Below, piece by piece: positions 33,964-36,433 of a DNA stretch of 36,433 nt; the first letter of the stretch is position 1; each line of letters starts with the position of its first letter. The stretch comes from Candidatus Aminicenantota bacterium. GTDB lineage: Bacteria; Acidobacteriota; Aminicenantia; Aminicenantales; Aminicenantaceae. The stretch lies in the NCBI GenBank assembly GCA_030669305.1, contig DAOVDU010000011.1, positions 1 to 36,433 of the forward strand, in the 5' to 3' direction. A program made the position numbers and the translations under genes. Under the pieces are notes generated by a model that did not search any database, was not told the origin of the DNA, and saw nothing but the letters and a program-made list of their open reading frames with translations.

Positions 33964-34632
33964 TCATCGACCAAAATGATAAATTAGACCAATTCCGCAT
34001 TCAATCCCCCCTAGATCTACTTCTACATCGTTCAGTGTGGTTTTGGCAAGGTTGTATTTCACATGCAATTTGGCCGAAAGAGAAGAGAGAAAATGGATGT
34101 AAACTCCTGCTTGAACATGAAATCCTAAATCTTTGCCAAAACTGGAAGAAATAATAAAATCTTCAGGGTATATTTCTTTATAGACAATAAAGTCAACTCC
34201 TGATCCTAAAAAAGGAGTGAAACTAGACACCTTTTTCAGGTATCTCAGGGCATATGAAAATGTCCAAAGAGAGAACTTAAGGTCTTCTTCAGTTAATGAG
34301 GTTTGTCCTGATTTTTGAAAATAGCTAATACCAACCCAGAGATCCAAATACTCTACCGGAATGGGAAGAACTGATGAATATTCCCCTCTAAAGTAAGTAA
34401 CATTTTTTCCATAAAGCTCTTGGAAGTTATCATCTTGAATAAAATAGAGACCTGAAGAAAAACCAAAGGTTATCTTTTTTATTTCGTCATTTCTCTCTAC
34501 ATATTGCATCTCATCCTCTTGAAATTTAATATTTATTAGCTTTGCACGTTCAGAAGGTTGAGCATAAAGCAAATGAGATATAAAGAACAGAATTGCAAAT
34601 ATGATCATTAGTACTTTTGATCTTTTTTTCAC
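33964..34632 (-). CDS. Predicted outer-membrane beta-barrel protein
   Basis: The 222-residue product begins at GTG 34632, chosen because a perfect AAGGAGG lies 5 bases before it; an ATG 7 codons upstream (34653) would put that site inside the gene. A signal peptide (hydrophobic core about residues 8-20, likely cut after LLYA) is followed by barrel-like strands (KITFGFSSGLYFIQ, LDLWVGISYFQK, FTPFLGSGVDFIVYK, LGFHVQAGVYIHFLS). Function unknown. It stands alone on the minus strand between the recO repeat and the integrase. Its 222-residue length is close to small OmpA/OmpW-like barrels, but no specific motif was found. Confidence 0.65.
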   Translation of the reverse strand: MKKRSKVLMIIFAILFFISHLLYAQPSERAKLINIKFQEDEMQYVERNDEIKKITFGFSSGLYFIQDDNFQELYGKNVTYFRGEYSSVLPIPVEYLDLWVGISYFQKSGQTSLTEEDLKFSLWTFSYALRYLKKVSSFTPFLGSGVDFIVYKEIYPEDFIISSSFGKDLGFHVQAGVYIHFLSSLSAKLHVKYNLAKTTLNDVEVDLGGIECGIGLIYHFGR

Positions 34633-34760
34633 TTTTTCCTCCTTAAAATGCACTTTCCGCGGAATATAGCAGACAAACTCGGGATAAGAATCTATTTGTT
34701 ATCTGATTTCCAATCCTCCCCCCAGTTTCCCATCTTGTTACTCCAATGTCCAGAAATAAT

Positions 34761-34790
34761 TATATATCACAGAAAAAAAATCAATGTCAA
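34761..34790 (-). promoter_or_regulatory. Predicted sigma-70 promoter of the outer-membrane protein gene
   Basis: A perfect TTGACA (34790-34785) is followed by TATATA (34766-34761) at 18 bases; TATAAT two bases further is also present with a 20-base spacer. It would give a leader of about 120 bases before the GTG start at 34632. A short direct repeat (TATTATGGGA, twice) lies just upstream at about 34801-34822. Confidence 0.5.
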
Positions 34791-34910
34791 CTCAAATTAT
34801 CAGTATTATGGGAGTATTATGGGAACACTAGTGGGACATAATACTTAATTCATGATTCATGTATCATTTTTATAATCTTGGGTAATCTTAGGAAAATTAA
34901 GAATAACAGA

Positions 34911-34969
34911 TGGTGGAGCTGAGGGGATTTGAACCCCCGACCTCTTGACTGCCAGTCAAGCACTCTCCC
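34911..34969 (-). other. 3' part of a tRNA gene with CCA (probable attachment site)
   Basis: The minus strand reads from GGGAGAG of the D-arm through an anticodon stem-loop (CTTGA, loop CTGGCAG, TCAAG; anticodon GGC, Ala type). It then reads the T-arm GGGGGTTCAAATCCCC, the acceptor strand CAGCTCC and ACCA. The 5' acceptor strand and first half of the D-arm are absent; the sequence upstream is instead the end of the integrase gene, 4 bases away. This is the pattern of an att site where an element inserted into a tRNA gene. Unlike the four complete tRNAs in the window, this one encodes CCA. Confidence 0.75.
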
Positions 34970-34972
34970 TTT

Positions 34973-36361
34973 CTAATTAATTGAAAATAAATCATTTGAA
35001 ACGAGTGGCCTTTTTGATTTGGACAATATGGGGACAAAATGTGTAACTTTCTTACTCGCTAATCTTTCAACTGCGCTCTTCTTTTGCTCTGAATTTGAAT
35101 GTGTATACCTTTCTGTTATTCTAACCGAATGATGGCCCAATAATTCTTTTATCGTGATCAAATCAACGCCTTTCGCGACTAGCCTTGAAGCAAAAGAATG
35201 CCTCAGATCATGAAACCTCAATCCTCTAATTCCTGATCTTCTAACAGCTCCCGGGAAAGATCTCTTAACATCTTTTAAAGGTTTACCCGAATCTGGATAC
35301 AGGAAAACGTAGTTAGATTTTCCACTTTGTCTTTTCAATCTCATCAACTCCTCAAGTAAACACTCATTGATTGGAATTAATCTTGGCTTTCCGCTTTTCG
35401 TGTTTTCTACTTTAATAACCATATTAGTAAAATCAACTTGACTCCATTTTAAATTCAAGATCTCCCCTTTTCTCATTCCAGTATGTAAAGCAGTAAGGAC
35501 AATAGGTTTCAAATGTGCGGAACATGCTTCTAAAAGACTTTGCTCTTCTTCTTTTGAGAGAATCCGTTCTTTCAAGTTATCCATTTCAGAAAAAAATTTA
35601 ACCTTAACCGGATTAGTCTTTAAATAGCCCCATTCGATTGAAAGGTTAAGCATTGATTTTAGCAGAGCCATATACCTGTTAGCAGTACTTTTTGTAACTC
35701 CTTCTTTAAGTATTGAAGCTCTAAACTGATCAATTAATAATGAATCAATTTCATGCAGATCTTTCTCATTAAAAAACTCCTTAACTCTCTTTAGCATGTA
35801 TTCATCTGTTTTCCAGCTTCTTTTATTTACCTTTGCATAGTTTTCGATATACAGCTCAGCAAACTCCTTGAACTTGATTCTTTTCTCTTGCTTCTTAAAT
35901 CCATGTCTCCCTCTGAAAGCATCTGCTACTTTAACTTGAAGGACCTTCAAAGCATCAGCTCTTGATTGTGCATTTTTAACAACTTCCCGGATCCTCTCAC
36001 CCTCTACGCGGTAGTAGATATACCATTTCTCTTTTCCTGTTTTGGTTAGCCTGAGATAAACTGAGCCAAAAGGATAACTCCAAGTTTTTTCCTTCCGGCT
36101 CATACTTCCTCCTTTCAAGAACAGTCTATCATACCTATCAAGAGCCAAGTCAACTTTGGAGAAAGATTCAATGAAGGAATTTATTTTTAATGAGCCTTGA
36201 TTAAGCCATCCTTCGATCTCTCCTTTTCGGAATCTAATGCCTACGCCTCTTCTCTTAATGAAGGGGATCTCGCCTTTTTCAGCTAGTTTATAGATAGTAG
36301 TAGGGTGTAAACTTAGAAAGGAACTAAGATCTTTAACTGTGAAGAGTTGGCTCATATACAT
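34973..36361 (-). CDS. Tyrosine recombinase/integrase with N-terminal excisionase-like domain
   Basis: The 462-residue protein starts with an excisionase/MerR-like helix-turn-helix (about residues 4-55: LFTVKDLSSFLSLHPTTIYK). A linker and an Arm-type DNA-binding region (about 86-160) follow. The SAM-like core-binding domain (about 160-265) and the catalytic domain (about 285-430) complete it. All catalytic residues are visible: Arg in TGMRKGEILNLKW, HxxR in FHDLRHSFASRL, His and Tyr in LLGHHSVRITERYTH. An internal ATG at 36103 has a near-perfect AAAGGAGG four bases before it, so a short integrase without the Xis-like domain may also be made. The stop lies beside a tRNA fragment, so it marks an integrated element extending to the right. 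Confidence 0.92.
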   Translation of the reverse strand: MYMSQLFTVKDLSSFLSLHPTTIYKLAEKGEIPFIKRRGVGIRFRKGEIEGWLNQGSLKINSFIESFSKVDLALDRYDRLFLKGGSMSRKEKTWSYPFGSVYLRLTKTGKEKWYIYYRVEGERIREVVKNAQSRADALKVLQVKVADAFRGRHGFKKQEKRIKFKEFAELYIENYAKVNKRSWKTDEYMLKRVKEFFNEKDLHEIDSLLIDQFRASILKEGVTKSTANRYMALLKSMLNLSIEWGYLKTNPVKVKFFSEMDNLKERILSKEEEQSLLEACSAHLKPIVLTALHTGMRKGEILNLKWSQVDFTNMVIKVENTKSGKPRLIPINECLLEELMRLKRQSGKSNYVFLYPDSGKPLKDVKRSFPGAVRRSGIRGLRFHDLRHSFASRLVAKGVDLITIKELLGHHSVRITERYTHSNSEQKKSAVERLASKKVTHFVPILSKSKRPLVSNDLFSIN

Positions 36362-36433
36362 GGCATCCTAATTTTACATATCTCTGAAATTCATCTTATT
36401 GCTTTTCAAATATTTGTCTTACCTTCTTAGAAT

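Noticed and set aside
34911-34969. Complete tRNA gene
   Set aside because: The 5' acceptor strand and half the D-arm are missing and integrase coding sequence lies where they should be.

Overview
The window looks like an A+T-rich chromosome segment from a Gram-negative, probably anaerobic or microaerophilic bacterium of a poorly sampled lineage. Several predicted outer-membrane barrels, a two-subunit FtsEX, NtrY/NtrX-like signalling, a class II (B12-dependent) ribonucleotide reductase, a ThyX-type protein and RtcB/archease fit an Acidobacteriota- or Aminicenantota-like genome. That placement is inference; no rRNA gene is present to fix it.

Layout. Positions 1-830 (minus strand) hold the start of tuf preceded by tRNA-Thr(TGT), tRNA-Tyr, tRNA-Gly and tRNA-Thr(GGT), the same order as the E. 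coli thrU-tyrU-glyT-thrT-tufB operon. From 830 to 2524 (minus) lies an ECF sigma factor, its zinc-finger anti-sigma factor and a periplasmic LTxxQ protein. From 3040 to 7327 (plus) are purB, an outer-membrane barrel, purN and tyrS. From 7801 to 12511 (minus) is a tight operon: nicotinate phosphoribosyltransferase, archease, rtcB and a double-length ThyX-like protein. Next on the minus strand are an AmrS-type radical SAM enzyme, an AGCS amino-acid symporter, a rodZ-like gene with ntrY/ntrX-like genes, ftsE-ftsX, and a pair of small membrane proteins. From 23254 to 33735 (plus) are a porin-like protein, purA, alr, nifU, nadA, nrdJ, nth, mgtE and recO. The right end holds another outer-membrane barrel gene, a partial tRNA that looks like an attachment site, and a tyrosine integrase with an N-terminal excisionase-like domain. 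The last two mark the edge of an integrated element that runs off the window.

The most unusual content is between the genes. Three elements (2599-2940, 20113-20334, 22847-23068) have imperfect 21-bp terminal inverted repeats and are flanked by 8-bp target duplications, two perfect and one 7/8. Their interiors are internally deleted remains of a four-helix-bundle (S23/IVP-like) protein gene. The insertion at 22847 can be checked inside the window: the same palindromic repeat occurs uninterrupted at 15448-15676, with the target octamer present once. A fourth, unrelated-bodied element (7342-7716) has perfect 24-bp inverted ends with the same GGTTCATC terminus and a perfect 8-bp duplication. All four look like non-autonomous transposons (MITEs) moved by one absent transposase. 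Two further repeat families fill most other gaps: an 8-bp-unit palindromic array (CTGACTAA-like) and a TTTAAGG-rich dispersed repeat with inverted ends.

Gene-level oddities include an NtrX-like regulator whose GAFTGA loop is replaced, a ThyX duplication with the signature split between the halves, an ftsX that seems to start at ATT overlapping the ftsE stop, a Xis-Int fusion with a strong internal ribosome-binding site, and a previously unlisted 57-residue membrane protein at 22155-22328.
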